Positions 1 through 6,044 of a stretch of DNA of 13,796 nt are shown here, piece after piece. Positions within the stretch are counted from its first letter, which is position 1; every line of letters begins with the position of its first letter. The translations under genes and the position numbers were made by a program. This DNA is from CAYFUR01 sp964346275 (lineage in GTDB: Bacteria > Sumerlaeota > Sumerlaeia > SLMS01), in contig CAYFUR010000099.1 in NCBI GenBank assembly GCA_964346275.1, positions 1 through 13,796 on the forward strand, in the 5' to 3' direction. The notes under the pieces are model-generated. The model did not search any database and was not told the origin of the DNA. It was given only the letters and a program-made list of their open reading frames with translations.

Positions 1-1
1 C

Positions 2-283
2 CGGACCGTGGCGGCCTCGCGCTGCCCACCAAACACCCTCCATAGCTCACACGGCGCGGCGATTGGCCAGGTGACCGACGAGAATGGCGATTGGGTCGAT
101 GGCGCAACGGTGCTGCTCGACGGTATCACGCCGCTCCAGACGACGGGCTCTGGCTTCTATGCCTTCTTCCGCGTTGCTCCTGGCGAACACAGCGTCCACG
201 TGATCGACCGCGATGGTTTAAAAGCCAAGGCCACGCTGACCGTCGAACCCGGCCTGGCGGCTCGGGCCGATATCCAGATGTAA
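2..283 (+). CDS. C-terminal fragment of a protein ending in a carboxypeptidase-regulatory-like domain (5' end outside window)
   Basis: The frame is open to the left edge, so this is probably the tail of a longer protein; the GTG at 8 has no clear ribosome binding site and is unlikely to be the real start. Seen in the sequence: a run beginning GQVTDENGDWVDGATVLLDG, then TTGSGFYAFFRVAPGEHSVH, ending in an alternating hydrophobic strand before the stop. This is the pattern of CarboxypepD_reg-like (transthyretin-fold, CNA-B-like) beta sandwiches: G-x-V-x-D-x-x-G at the first strand, a T-x-x-x-G-x-Y/F turn and a final P-G-x-x-x-V strand. Such domains are usually extracellular, in surface proteins, peptidases or TonB-dependent receptors, where they act as structural or binding modules. 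Nothing here says what the missing N-terminal part does. The gene converges with the VanZ-like gene, with a perfect 12-bp hairpin 28 nt after the stop. Confidence 0.7.
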   Translation, partial: RTVAASRCPPNTLHSSHGAAIGQVTDENGDWVDGATVLLDGITPLQTTGSGFYAFFRVAPGEHSVHVIDRDGLKAKATLTVEPGLAARADIQM

Positions 284-311
284 CGATCGCTGTCTAGACG
301 GATGACACTCC

Positions 312-339
312 GCGGCCGGCCTCCAATGAGGCCGGCCGC
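312..339. terminator. Perfect 12-bp GC-rich hairpin between convergent genes
   Basis: Arms 312-323 (GCGGCCGGCCTC) and 328-339 (GAGGCCGGCCGC) are exactly complementary around the loop CAAT. It starts 28 nt after the stop at 283, between two convergent genes, where a bidirectional transcription barrier is expected. Neither side has a T tract, so it is not a classical intrinsic terminator; it may still end transcription or protect the 3' end of the mRNA. The rest of 284-564 shows no convincing gene, RNA or repeat. Confidence 0.5.
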
Positions 340-564
340 CTGCGTCAAGGAAGCCTTCCAGAATCGCTGGAAAATAAGATCCCTTTTCCTTGCTCGTGCG
401 GCAAATCTCGGTCAGAGCGGAGCCGGGCCACCACCTTTGACTTCATCGAAAGCGCCCGCTGATGCTGGAAAATGGAGAAATGTGAGTGGGATAGCCAGCT
501 CAAGAGTTTGTCAAATTGCGTTGCCCGTGCGCCTCATGGGTGGAGAGAAGCTGGGAAAACCCGT

Positions 565-1068
565 CTAGGCCATGCCGCGGAGCGCCGCCTGGAGATAGAC
601 AATCGCCAGCGCGATGGTGATCCCACAGCACGAATGCAGAAAATCCACGCGGCGAAACTGGCGCGTGCCGCTTTGCAGTTGGTGATATTCATCCAAGAGC
701 GCGGCCAGGGCGCACACCAGCCAGAGCGCTGCCGCCGGAACCCAGCGAAAATCCAGATTGCCAGCTCCCAGCGCCACATCAGAGAGCCAGTAGAGCACCA
801 GAAAGAGCCCGCCGAATTCAACATAATGCATCGCCGCGCGGAATTTGCCGTGATGGCGATTGAGAAACTTGTATAGACGCGGCATCCGGCGGAATTGATC
901 GATCCACGCCTGGGTTTGTGCGCGGCCGAAGCTGCCGCTTCCCAGGTAGTAGATCAGCCCCGCCAGGGCGATGAGAACAATGATGGGAATGAGAACGTCC
1001 ACAGTTACTTCGCCGTCCCGCAAAAACTGCCCCGCAGTCCATTGCCCGGGGCGTCCGATGGAATCCAT
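565..1068 (-). CDS. VanZ-like integral membrane protein
   Basis: A 167-residue protein when read from the ATG at 1068. Seen: hydrophobic segments at about residues 24-42, 84-100, 108-124 and 147-162, the motif HYVEF at 81-85, and the signature DEYHQ (126-130) followed by RQFRRVDFLH with Asp142. The spacing H...E/F, D-E-x-H-Q, then a downstream Asp in a helix is characteristic of the VanZ-like family, small membrane proteins named after the teicoplanin-resistance accessory protein VanZ; most family members have no known biochemical role and this one has no resistance genes beside it. Start choice is uncertain: no good ribosome binding site precedes the ATG, and a GTG at 1002 would place the first membrane segment at the very N-terminus, more typical of the family. 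A terminator lies between this gene and the upstream dnaJ, so it probably has its own promoter. Confidence 0.8.
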   Translation of the reverse strand: MDSIGRPGQWTAGQFLRDGEVTVDVLIPIIVLIALAGLIYYLGSGSFGRAQTQAWIDQFRRMPRLYKFLNRHHGKFRAAMHYVEFGGLFLVLYWLSDVALGAGNLDFRWVPAAALWLVCALAALLDEYHQLQSGTRQFRRVDFLHSCCGITIALAIVYLQAALRGMA

Positions 1069-1115
1069 GCGGGCCGCGAATGGCAAGCAGTTAATACCGG
1101 GAGGGCCGGTTTCAG

Positions 1116-1147
1116 AAAAGAGGACCGGCTCAATGCCGGCCCTCTTT
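1116..1147 (-). terminator. Intrinsic terminator downstream of dnaJ
   Basis: Read on the - strand this is a 13-bp stem (AAAGAGGGCCGGC paired with GCCGGTCCTCTTT, one G-U pair) around a 5-nt loop, followed by one more T. It lies about 120 nt after the dnaJ stop and before the VanZ-like gene in the same direction. The arms also have A/T ends on the + side, so it could work both ways. A competing stem (1101-1109 with 1136-1144, 9 bp) shares one arm. Confidence 0.65.
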
Positions 1148-1269
1148 CAATAGATTGGATTGGCTCTTTGGATTAATGGATGCGGCGGGAAGTGGTACAC
1201 CACCAGCGCAAAGTCCTGGCACCTGGCGAACTGTATAGACAGGCCTTGTAATTGCCGCCGTAACTGGAC

Positions 1270-2409
1270 TTAGCCGCTCAGCTTTTCCTTGAGACGGTCA
1301 AAGAAGCCGCGGTGCCCCGGTTTGATTTCGTTTCCCGACTCCCGGGCAAACTCGACGAGCAGCTCTTTCTGCCGCTGGTTCAGCTTCTTGGGGACGTCCA
1401 CGGCAATCCGGACGTATTGATCGCCGTAGCTTCGCCCGTTGGTGGAGGTGGGCATTCCCTTGCCGCGCAGGCGGAAGACTTTGTGGTTTGGCGTGCCTTT
1501 CGGAATCGAAAGTTTCTCCACTCCATGAAGCGTATCGACTTCGATCTCGGCGCCGAGCGCCGCCATGGGGAAGGTCACCATTTCTTCCATGTAGATATCG
1601 GCTCCCTCGCGGACGAATTCCTCGTGCTGCTCCATTTCAAAGCGCACCAGCAGGTCCCCGCGCGGAGCACCCTGGAGCCCCGCCTCGCCTTCGCCGCGCA
1701 CGCGCAGCGTCATCCCGCCGTCCACGCCGCTGGGAATTGTGAATTCCACGCTGGCCTTGTGGGGGATGCGGCCACGCCCTTCGCAGTCTTCGCATTTTTC
1801 CGGAATGATCTGGCCCGATCCGCCGCAGGCCGGACAACTGGTCTCCACGGCGAAGAAGCCGCGCGCCTGGCGCACGACGCCGATCCCGCCACAGGTCTGG
1901 CAGGTTTTGGGCGACGTGCCCGGCTTGGCTCCGGAACCCGAGCAGGTTTCGCATTCCTCCAGGCGTTCAAAGCTGATTTCCGCTTCCTTGCCATGAAAGG
2001 CGTCTTCCAGGCTCAGGCGGTAACGGACGGCGATATCCCGGCCACGGGTGCCTCCGCCGCGCTGGCGGCGCCGCCCTCCGCCTCCGAAGAAGGCGCTGAA
2101 GAAGTCGCCGAAAATATCTTCGATGTCTGAAGCGTGATGGAAATCCGACCAGTTAAACCCGCCAGCGCCAAAGGTCGACTTCACCCCCTCGTGGCCAAAC
2201 TGGTCATAGCGCGAGCGCTTCTGTTCGTCGGAGAGAACCTCATAGGCCTCGCTGGCCTCCTTAAACATCGCTTCCGCTTCATCCGGATTTTCCGGATTGC
2301 GATCTGGGTGATATTTCATGGCCACCTTGCGGTAGGCCTTTTTCAGCTCATCCGCCGTGGCTGTTTTCTCCACGCCCAGGACTTCGTAATAATCGCGTTT
2401 GGTCGCCAT
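1270..2409 (-). CDS. dnaJ: Chaperone protein DnaJ (Hsp40, type A co-chaperone)
   Basis: The 379-residue product has the complete type A DnaJ architecture. The J domain (about 1-70) carries HPD at 34-36, needed to stimulate DnaK ATPase. A Gly/Phe region follows (about 72-123, including repeated DIFGDFF-like and GGGG stretches). The zinc-binding domain has four CxxCxGxG repeats (C153/C156, C170/C173, C192/C195, C206/C209), and the C-terminal substrate-binding and dimerisation domains run from about 215. Length matches the family norm. The ATG at 2409 gives the standard start MATKRDYYEVLG; an AAGGAG lies about 13 nt upstream, rather far. The longer frame to 2454 is not needed. It works in the cytoplasm with DnaK and GrpE, neither of which is next to it. 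I found no CIRCE (HrcA) operator and no convincing sigma-32-type promoter in the 246-nt divergent region. Transcription ends at the hairpin at 1116-1147. Confidence 0.97.
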   Translation of the reverse strand: MATKRDYYEVLGVEKTATADELKKAYRKVAMKYHPDRNPENPDEAEAMFKEASEAYEVLSDEQKRSRYDQFGHEGVKSTFGAGGFNWSDFHHASDIEDIFGDFFSAFFGGGGRRRQRGGGTRGRDIAVRYRLSLEDAFHGKEAEISFERLEECETCSGSGAKPGTSPKTCQTCGGIGVVRQARGFFAVETSCPACGGSGQIIPEKCEDCEGRGRIPHKASVEFTIPSGVDGGMTLRVRGEGEAGLQGAPRGDLLVRFEMEQHEEFVREGADIYMEEMVTFPMAALGAEIEVDTLHGVEKLSIPKGTPNHKVFRLRGKGMPTSTNGRSYGDQYVRIAVDVPKKLNQRQKELLVEFARESGNEIKPGHRGFFDRLKEKLSG

Positions 2410-2478
2410 GCGTAATTCGTTTCTCCTTCTGGCGCTGGGACAAAGCCGTGTCACAGGGGAACACTCGCCCCCTTGAAC

Positions 2479-2488
2479 AAAAGCTTTT
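2479..2488. promoter_or_regulatory. AAAAGCTTTT palindrome in the dnaJ / x-P-F gene divergent region
   Basis: A perfect 10-bp palindrome flanked by TTGAAC on the left and CAA on the right, giving an imperfect longer dyad (2473-2491). It lies 70 nt upstream of dnaJ and 168 nt upstream of the divergent exported-protein gene, a plausible operator position. It matches no operator I know and a 10-bp AT palindrome can occur by chance. No clear -35/-10 pair was found for either gene in 2410-2655. Confidence 0.2.
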
Positions 2489-2655
2489 CAACGGATTCAG
2501 GCAATCCCGGTGCCCGCTCTGGCCACCCTCCAGCTCATGGCCCGCGAAAGACTTCTTTTTTCAATACGCAGTTTCGATTTGCCCCTCCCCCTATTCCTCT
2601 TGCGAAATCACGGGGCTTTGCGCTCTACTCAATTAGCCTTTGCCGGAGCTTTGCA

Positions 2656-3966
2656 ATGATTTCCAATCGCCTGATCAGGCTCTCTATCCTCGCCGCCGGT
2701 GTTCTCTCTGCCGGGACGCTTTTCACTTTTGCCCCAGCGCAGGATGACCCTTTTGCCCAGGAGGGCACCGGCCAGGCCGAGCCCGATAATCCTTTTGCCG
2801 GAGAATCCGCCGATAGCCCCTTCCAACCCTCTTTCGGGGAGGGTGAGGCAGACCAGCCACCCTTTGGCGAGACGGGTTCCGAGGATTCTCCTTTCGGTGG
2901 AGACACTGGCGCCACTGACCAGCAACAAGGCGAATCCCCCTTTGAGATGAGTGCGGGCCAGGAGCCTGCCGACCCCTTTGCCGGCGCCGATGCGGGTGCC
3001 CAGGACGGCCAGGCGAGCCCCTTCGACATCGGCCCGGACGCCGGAGCAGATGCCTCGCCTTTCGGCCCGGCATCACCCGCCCAGCCCGAAGCCGAAGTCA
3101 CCGGCGGAACCGGAGCGACCGGGACATCAAGAATTTCCCAGCTCTATGAATTCCGCTACACGAAGCGCGAGCTCCCCGACGGTACCGAGCTGGTTGTCCG
3201 CAAATTGATGACGAAAGAAGAGGCCGAATCCTGGGACGAGCAGGTGAAGCAATACTACCTCGATCTCGCCGAGGACGACGAATTGTCGAATTTTGACCCG
3301 TCCGTGAACAATGCGGACGATTGGGCCGAATGGCTTCTTTATTCGGTCCAGGCAGAGCTCTGGCTGGAATTCTGTAACAGGGTTGTGCTCGTCGGCAACG
3401 AGTCCACGTGGGAGCCCGAGGATATTCCCTGGCCCGGCGCACCGGATGTGGACGAAGAGGAACAAGAGGAGGACTTGCGCGAGGAAGCTCCCGCTGATAT
3501 CCGCAACGAGAACCGCTCTCTCGACGATCAGCTCGCGGATTTCTCGCCTGTTCCTGATACACGCCAGGGCAACCAGGGCGCGCAGGTGATCGACCCTGCC
3601 ATCATGGATGCCAACATGGTGACGATCTATCAGGATCTCCTTGCGACGTTGCGCGACTACGAGGAGGAGCAGGTCGCCTTCATGCGCCAGTTGAACAATG
3701 ATCTGCTGACACGCGAGCGCGAACGCGAGGCGTATCAGGATTGGCGCGAAACACAAAAGGAAGAGCTGCTTGCTTACCTGGACGAGTGGATCCGCGGTTA
3801 CGAGGGCAAGGTGGTCACCATCGCGGGGGTTCGTTACGAACTCTATAAGCCGGGCGAAGTCCCCCCCTCCACGCGCCGGGGTGCCAATATTGTGGAGACG
3901 GAATTCGGCCTCACGCCCCATGATCTGTTGAATCAGGATGGTACGCTTCGCGGCCCCGCTCGGTAA
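2656..3966 (+). CDS. Exported protein of unknown function with nine x-P-F repeats and an acidic helical C-terminal half
   Basis: The frame is open from 2473, but the ATG at 2656 is chosen because GGAG lies 7 nt upstream and it begins a typical signal peptide: Arg-containing N-terminus, hydrophobic core, and APA-Q near residues 26-29. The product is 436 residues. Residues 29-160 are low complexity (Gly, Ala, Asp, Glu, Gln, Pro) with nine D/N/S/P-P-F triplets at 31, 45, 54, 68, 78, 94, 106, 121 and 134. Residues about 160-260 form an ordered, Trp-rich domain (YEFRYTKRELPDGTELVVRK, then WAEWLL and LWLEFC). An acidic linker (265-280) leads to a charged helix, probably a coiled coil, at about 320-382, and a short C-terminal domain. 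I do not recognise the family. Export to periplasm or surface is inferred from the signal peptide; there is no second membrane segment and no lipobox. The gene is closed by a strong terminator and appears monocistronic. Confidence 0.8.
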   Translation: MISNRLIRLSILAAGVLSAGTLFTFAPAQDDPFAQEGTGQAEPDNPFAGESADSPFQPSFGEGEADQPPFGETGSEDSPFGGDTGATDQQQGESPFEMSAGQEPADPFAGADAGAQDGQASPFDIGPDAGADASPFGPASPAQPEAEVTGGTGATGTSRISQLYEFRYTKRELPDGTELVVRKLMTKEEAESWDEQVKQYYLDLAEDDELSNFDPSVNNADDWAEWLLYSVQAELWLEFCNRVVLVGNESTWEPEDIPWPGAPDVDEEEQEEDLREEAPADIRNENRSLDDQLADFSPVPDTRQGNQGAQVIDPAIMDANMVTIYQDLLATLRDYEEEQVAFMRQLNNDLLTREREREAYQDWRETQKEELLAYLDEWIRGYEGKVVTIAGVRYELYKPGEVPPSTRRGANIVETEFGLTPHDLLNQDGTLRGPAR

Positions 3967-3993
3967 TTCACCTGGAGACTTTCCCAGCCTTGT

Positions 3994-4032
3994 CGCGCCC
4001 GGAGGATTTTTTCCTCCGGGCGCGTCCTTTTT
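3994..4032 (+). terminator. Strong intrinsic terminator after the x-P-F repeat gene
   Basis: A perfect 13-bp stem (3994-4006 with 4012-4024, CGCGCCCGGAGGA and its complement) around a 5-T loop, followed by TCC and a T run at 4028-4032. It begins 28 nt after the stop at 3966 and separates this gene from the next group. Confidence 0.85.
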
Positions 4033-4109
4033 CCCTTGAGCAGCATCCTCCTCTCCTGAGATTCGATTCTCCGGTTGATCGCAATCCCACCAGGAGGCCG
4101 GGCCGGCTC

Positions 4110-4598
4110 ATGGCGAAATTCGAAGACGAAGAAGATCTCCTCTGGGACGACCCGGAAGAGGAAGAAGACGAACTCGAAGAGACGGATGAGGAAGATGAGC
4201 TGGGGGAGCTTATTGCCGCCAGTGAAGAATTCGTGGAGACGGGCCAGTCTCGGCAGGCGATCAAGCTCTGGCGCAACCATATCGACCGATACTCCGACGA
4301 GCCGACAGCCTACCATTATCAGGCGTCCGCCTATCTCGGCTTCCTGCAGGAACAGCTTGGCGACCAGTTTCTCTCTTCCGGCGAGCCGGAACTCGAACCC
4401 GTCTTTGAGCAAGGCGTCAGCGCGGCCGAAGAGGCTCTTTCCATGGAGCCCGGACAAACGGAGACCTGGAATGTCCTCGCCGAACTTCACTTGATTAATG
4501 AAGATCTCGATCAAGCCGCGGATTGCCTGCGCAAATCTCTCCAGATCAAGCCGGATCAAGACGAAATCCGCGAAATGCTGGAGGAAATCGAGGCGTAG
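4110..4598 (+). CDS. Small acidic tetratricopeptide-repeat (TPR) protein
   Basis: A 162-residue soluble protein. The frame extends upstream to a TTG at 3990, but that start lies inside or before the terminator stem; the ATG at 4110, with AGGAGG at 4092-4097, is preferred. Residues 1-32 are strikingly acidic (runs of Glu and Asp). Residues about 33-160 are helical with TPR-like spacing. The clearest repeat is 116-149 (TETWNVLAELHLINEDLDQAA, ending LQIKP), preceded by another around 97-115 (AAEEALSMEPG) and a looser one around 36-62. TPRs bind other proteins, so a scaffold or adaptor role is likely, but no partner is evident. The stop is only 18 nt before the [2Fe-2S] protein gene, so they should be co-transcribed. 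There is no signal peptide or membrane segment. Confidence 0.8.
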   Translation: MAKFEDEEDLLWDDPEEEEDELEETDEEDELGELIAASEEFVETGQSRQAIKLWRNHIDRYSDEPTAYHYQASAYLGFLQEQLGDQFLSSGEPELEPVFEQGVSAAEEALSMEPGQTETWNVLAELHLINEDLDQAADCLRKSLQIKPDQDEIREMLEEIEA

Positions 4599-4616
4599 GC
4601 CGATCCTTTCCCGCAC

Positions 4617-4943
4617 ATGACTGATTCACGCAAAAAGGAAGACCCGCTCGATCGCGAGGTCTGTGTCTGTTTCCGCGTGCCGATGCGAAAAATTGTCAAG
4701 CACGTGCGGCTCAACGACCCGCGCGTTGCGTCCCAACTCTCCGAATGCTTCGGCGCGGGAACGGGCTGTGGCTGGTGCGTGCCTTTTCTAGAAAAAATCT
4801 TTGAACAAATGAGAGAAGACCCTTCATCCACGCCGGAAATCGGTATCAGCCGCGAGGAATATCTCGCCCGGCGCCGTGCTTATCACCGAAAAATCGCCGC
4901 GGACAGGATGGAGGACAAACGCGAGGGCGAGGGCATTGAATAG
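4617..4943 (+). CDS. BFD-like [2Fe-2S]-binding protein (bacterioferritin-associated-ferredoxin-type domain)
   Basis: A 108-residue cytoplasmic protein. Seen: C16-V-C18 and then C51-G-W-C54, the C-x-C ... C-x-x-C ligand arrangement of the BFD-like [2Fe-2S] domain, with the usual helix between and the GTGCGWCVPFLEKI segment around the second pair. The family includes bacterioferritin-associated ferredoxin, which reduces bacterioferritin to release iron, and domains in NasB/NirB-type and NifU-like proteins. Here it stands alone, with no bacterioferritin gene in view. Residues 75-108 form a charged basic/acidic tail beyond the domain (SREEYLARRRAYHRKIAADR), longer than in classical Bfd (about 64 residues). 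The ATG at 4617 lies 18 nt after the TPR gene. A role in electron transfer or Fe-S or iron handling is inferred from the domain only. Confidence 0.85.
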   Translation: MTDSRKKEDPLDREVCVCFRVPMRKIVKHVRLNDPRVASQLSECFGAGTGCGWCVPFLEKIFEQMREDPSSTPEIGISREEYLARRRAYHRKIAADRMEDKREGEGIE

Positions 4944-5032
4944 ATTGCCGCCGCCTGTCCCGCGCGGCCCGGTGATGATTTTTGCTTCTTATGAGATTCG
5001 GAAGAAAATACGAGGAAAGCGAGGACTTCTCC

Positions 5033-5614
5033 GTGGCCGAAACTCCCTCTACAATGGTTCCATTAGGAACTCCCGCCATTGATTTCAGCCTGAAATCCGC
5101 AAATGACGGATCGGTTGTCAGCCTGCACGATTTTGCTGACTCGCCAGTGCTGGTGATTATTTTCATGTGCAACCACTGTCCTTTCGTGAAGCATCTTCAG
5201 AAAGGGTTGGTCGACTTCCATCGTGACTACTTTCCCAAGGGAGTCGCCATGGTGGGCATCAATTCCAACAATGCGGAAACCCACCCCGAGGACAGTTACG
5301 AAAAGATGGTGGAGGAAGTGAAGCTCGCCGGCTATGAATTCCCGTATCTCCATGACGAGATGCAGGATGTGGCGAAGGCTTACAATGCGGCGTGTACTCC
5401 GGACTTCTTCGTGTTCGACCGTGACCGGCTTCTGGTCTATCGCGGCCAGTTTGACGACAGCCGGCCGGGAAATGATAAGCCGGTGACGGGAAAGGATCTG
5501 AGAGCGGCCGTGAATGCGCTCTTGAATGGGGAGTCCCCCTCGCCAGACCAACAGCCCTCCATCGGTTGTAATATCAAGTGGAAGCCGGGAAACGCGCCGG
5601 GTGAAAGAGAATAA
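5033..5614 (+). CDS. Thioredoxin-family protein (redoxin / PRX-like type with CNHC active site)
   Basis: Read from the GTG at 5033 (GAGGA 7 nt upstream) the product is 193 residues and starts VAETPSTMVPLGTPAIDFSL, the usual N-terminus of this family; an ATG at 4991 would add 14 residues with no evident ribosome binding site. Seen: a thioredoxin fold with the redox pair C46-N-H-C49 followed by PFV, the VAMVGINSNN strand, the T122-P123 cis-proline region preceded by C121, and the C-terminal segment PSIGCNIKWKPGN with C179, which is strongly conserved in this group. The group is related to AhpC/TSA peroxiredoxins and thiol oxidoreductases but its substrates are not established. There is no signal peptide, so it is cytoplasmic. 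It lies 89 nt after the [2Fe-2S] gene in the same direction, which suggests but does not prove a shared redox role. Confidence 0.9.
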   Translation: MAETPSTMVPLGTPAIDFSLKSANDGSVVSLHDFADSPVLVIIFMCNHCPFVKHLQKGLVDFHRDYFPKGVAMVGINSNNAETHPEDSYEKMVEEVKLAGYEFPYLHDEMQDVAKAYNAACTPDFFVFDRDRLLVYRGQFDDSRPGNDKPVTGKDLRAAVNALLNGESPSPDQQPSIGCNIKWKPGNAPGERE

Positions 5615-5646
5615 AGCAGGGCGCGAAAAAAAGCGGAAATTGACCA

Positions 5647-5674
5647 TTGACAGAGGGGCACTTGGGTGTATGCT
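5647..5674 (+). promoter_or_regulatory. Sigma-70-type promoter for the tRNA operon
   Basis: A consensus -35 TTGACA (5647-5652), a 16-nt spacer, and a -10 TATGCT (5669-5674). The -10 is followed by a GC-rich stretch (TTCGCGCCCC), as in stable-RNA promoters under stringent control. Transcription would start near 5681, giving a 5' leader of about 45 nt before the first tRNA. A second, poorer TTGACC lies 7 nt upstream. Confidence 0.6.
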
Positions 5675-5725
5675 TCGCGCCCCTGTTGAGGAAATGAAGC
5701 CGACAGGGAAAAAGCAGGTTTCGGT

Positions 5726-5801
<76 letters not shown>

Positions 5802-5822
5802 ATTCGAGTTTCTCTCCAAGCT

Positions 5823-5899
5823 GGGGAGGTAGCTCAGTCGGTAAGAGCGTCGGATTCATAACCCGAAGGTCGGCGGTTCAAGTCCGCCCCTCCCTACCA
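5823..5899 (+). tRNA. tRNA with CAT anticodon, probably elongator tRNA-Met (tRNA-Ile2 not excluded)
   Basis: A 77-nt cloverleaf with encoded CCA: acceptor GGGGAGG/CCTCCCT (G1-U72 wobble), D arm GCTC/GAGC (C11-G24, the elongator state), anticodon arm TCGGA-TTCATAA-CCCGA with CAT at 5857-5859, and T arm GGCGG-TTCAAGT-CCGCC. The last anticodon-stem pair, A31-C39, is mismatched. Lacking the initiator features, it should be an elongator; whether the C34 is left alone (Met) or modified to lysidine (Ile) cannot be read from DNA. It lies 21 nt after the initiator tRNA and shares its transcript. Confidence 0.9.
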
Positions 5900-5915
5900 T
5901 TCAGATTTTTCAAAG

Positions 5916-5950
5916 AGGACGGCTCGCTCAGAGCCGCCTTTCTTTTTTTC
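5916..5950 (+). terminator. Intrinsic terminator of the tRNA operon
   Basis: Stem CGGCTC (5920-5925) with GAGCCG (5931-5936), loop GCTCA, extended by AGG/CCT across a bulged A (5919), and followed by the T-rich tail 5939-5949 (TTTC then seven T). It lies 17 nt after the second tRNA. Confidence 0.8.
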
Positions 5951-6044
5951 AGCCCCCGCCATGGGGCCGCGAGAATGGCGGCCCGGTTCCAGACCCTCCC
6001 ATTGACAGCGTTCCCGGCCGCGCTGACCGTAGGGGCGCCTTCAA

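Noticed and set aside
472..876. 134-codon + strand frame opposite the VanZ-like gene
   Set aside because: The - strand frame shows the DEYHQ signature and four membrane segments; the + frame has no recognisable feature.
1312..2130. 272-codon open frame antisense to dnaJ
   Set aside because: Runs through the zinc-finger and substrate-binding codons of an unmistakable dnaJ; its composition is Ala/Arg/His/Phe rich with no family signature.
2746..3063. DPF/NPF triplets resembling eukaryotic AP2- and EH-domain-binding motifs
   Set aside because: The protein has a bacterial signal peptide and bacterial neighbours; the resemblance is most simply low-complexity convergence, so no host-directed role is claimed.
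3127..3921. 264-codon open frame antisense to the x-P-F repeat gene
   Set aside because: The + strand frame has a ribosome binding site, signal peptide and terminator; the antisense frame has none and resembles nothing.
6002..6030. Consensus TTGACA upstream of the GT2 gene as a promoter
   Set aside because: No -10-like hexamer occurs at 15-19 nt spacing; the following sequence is GC-rich throughout.
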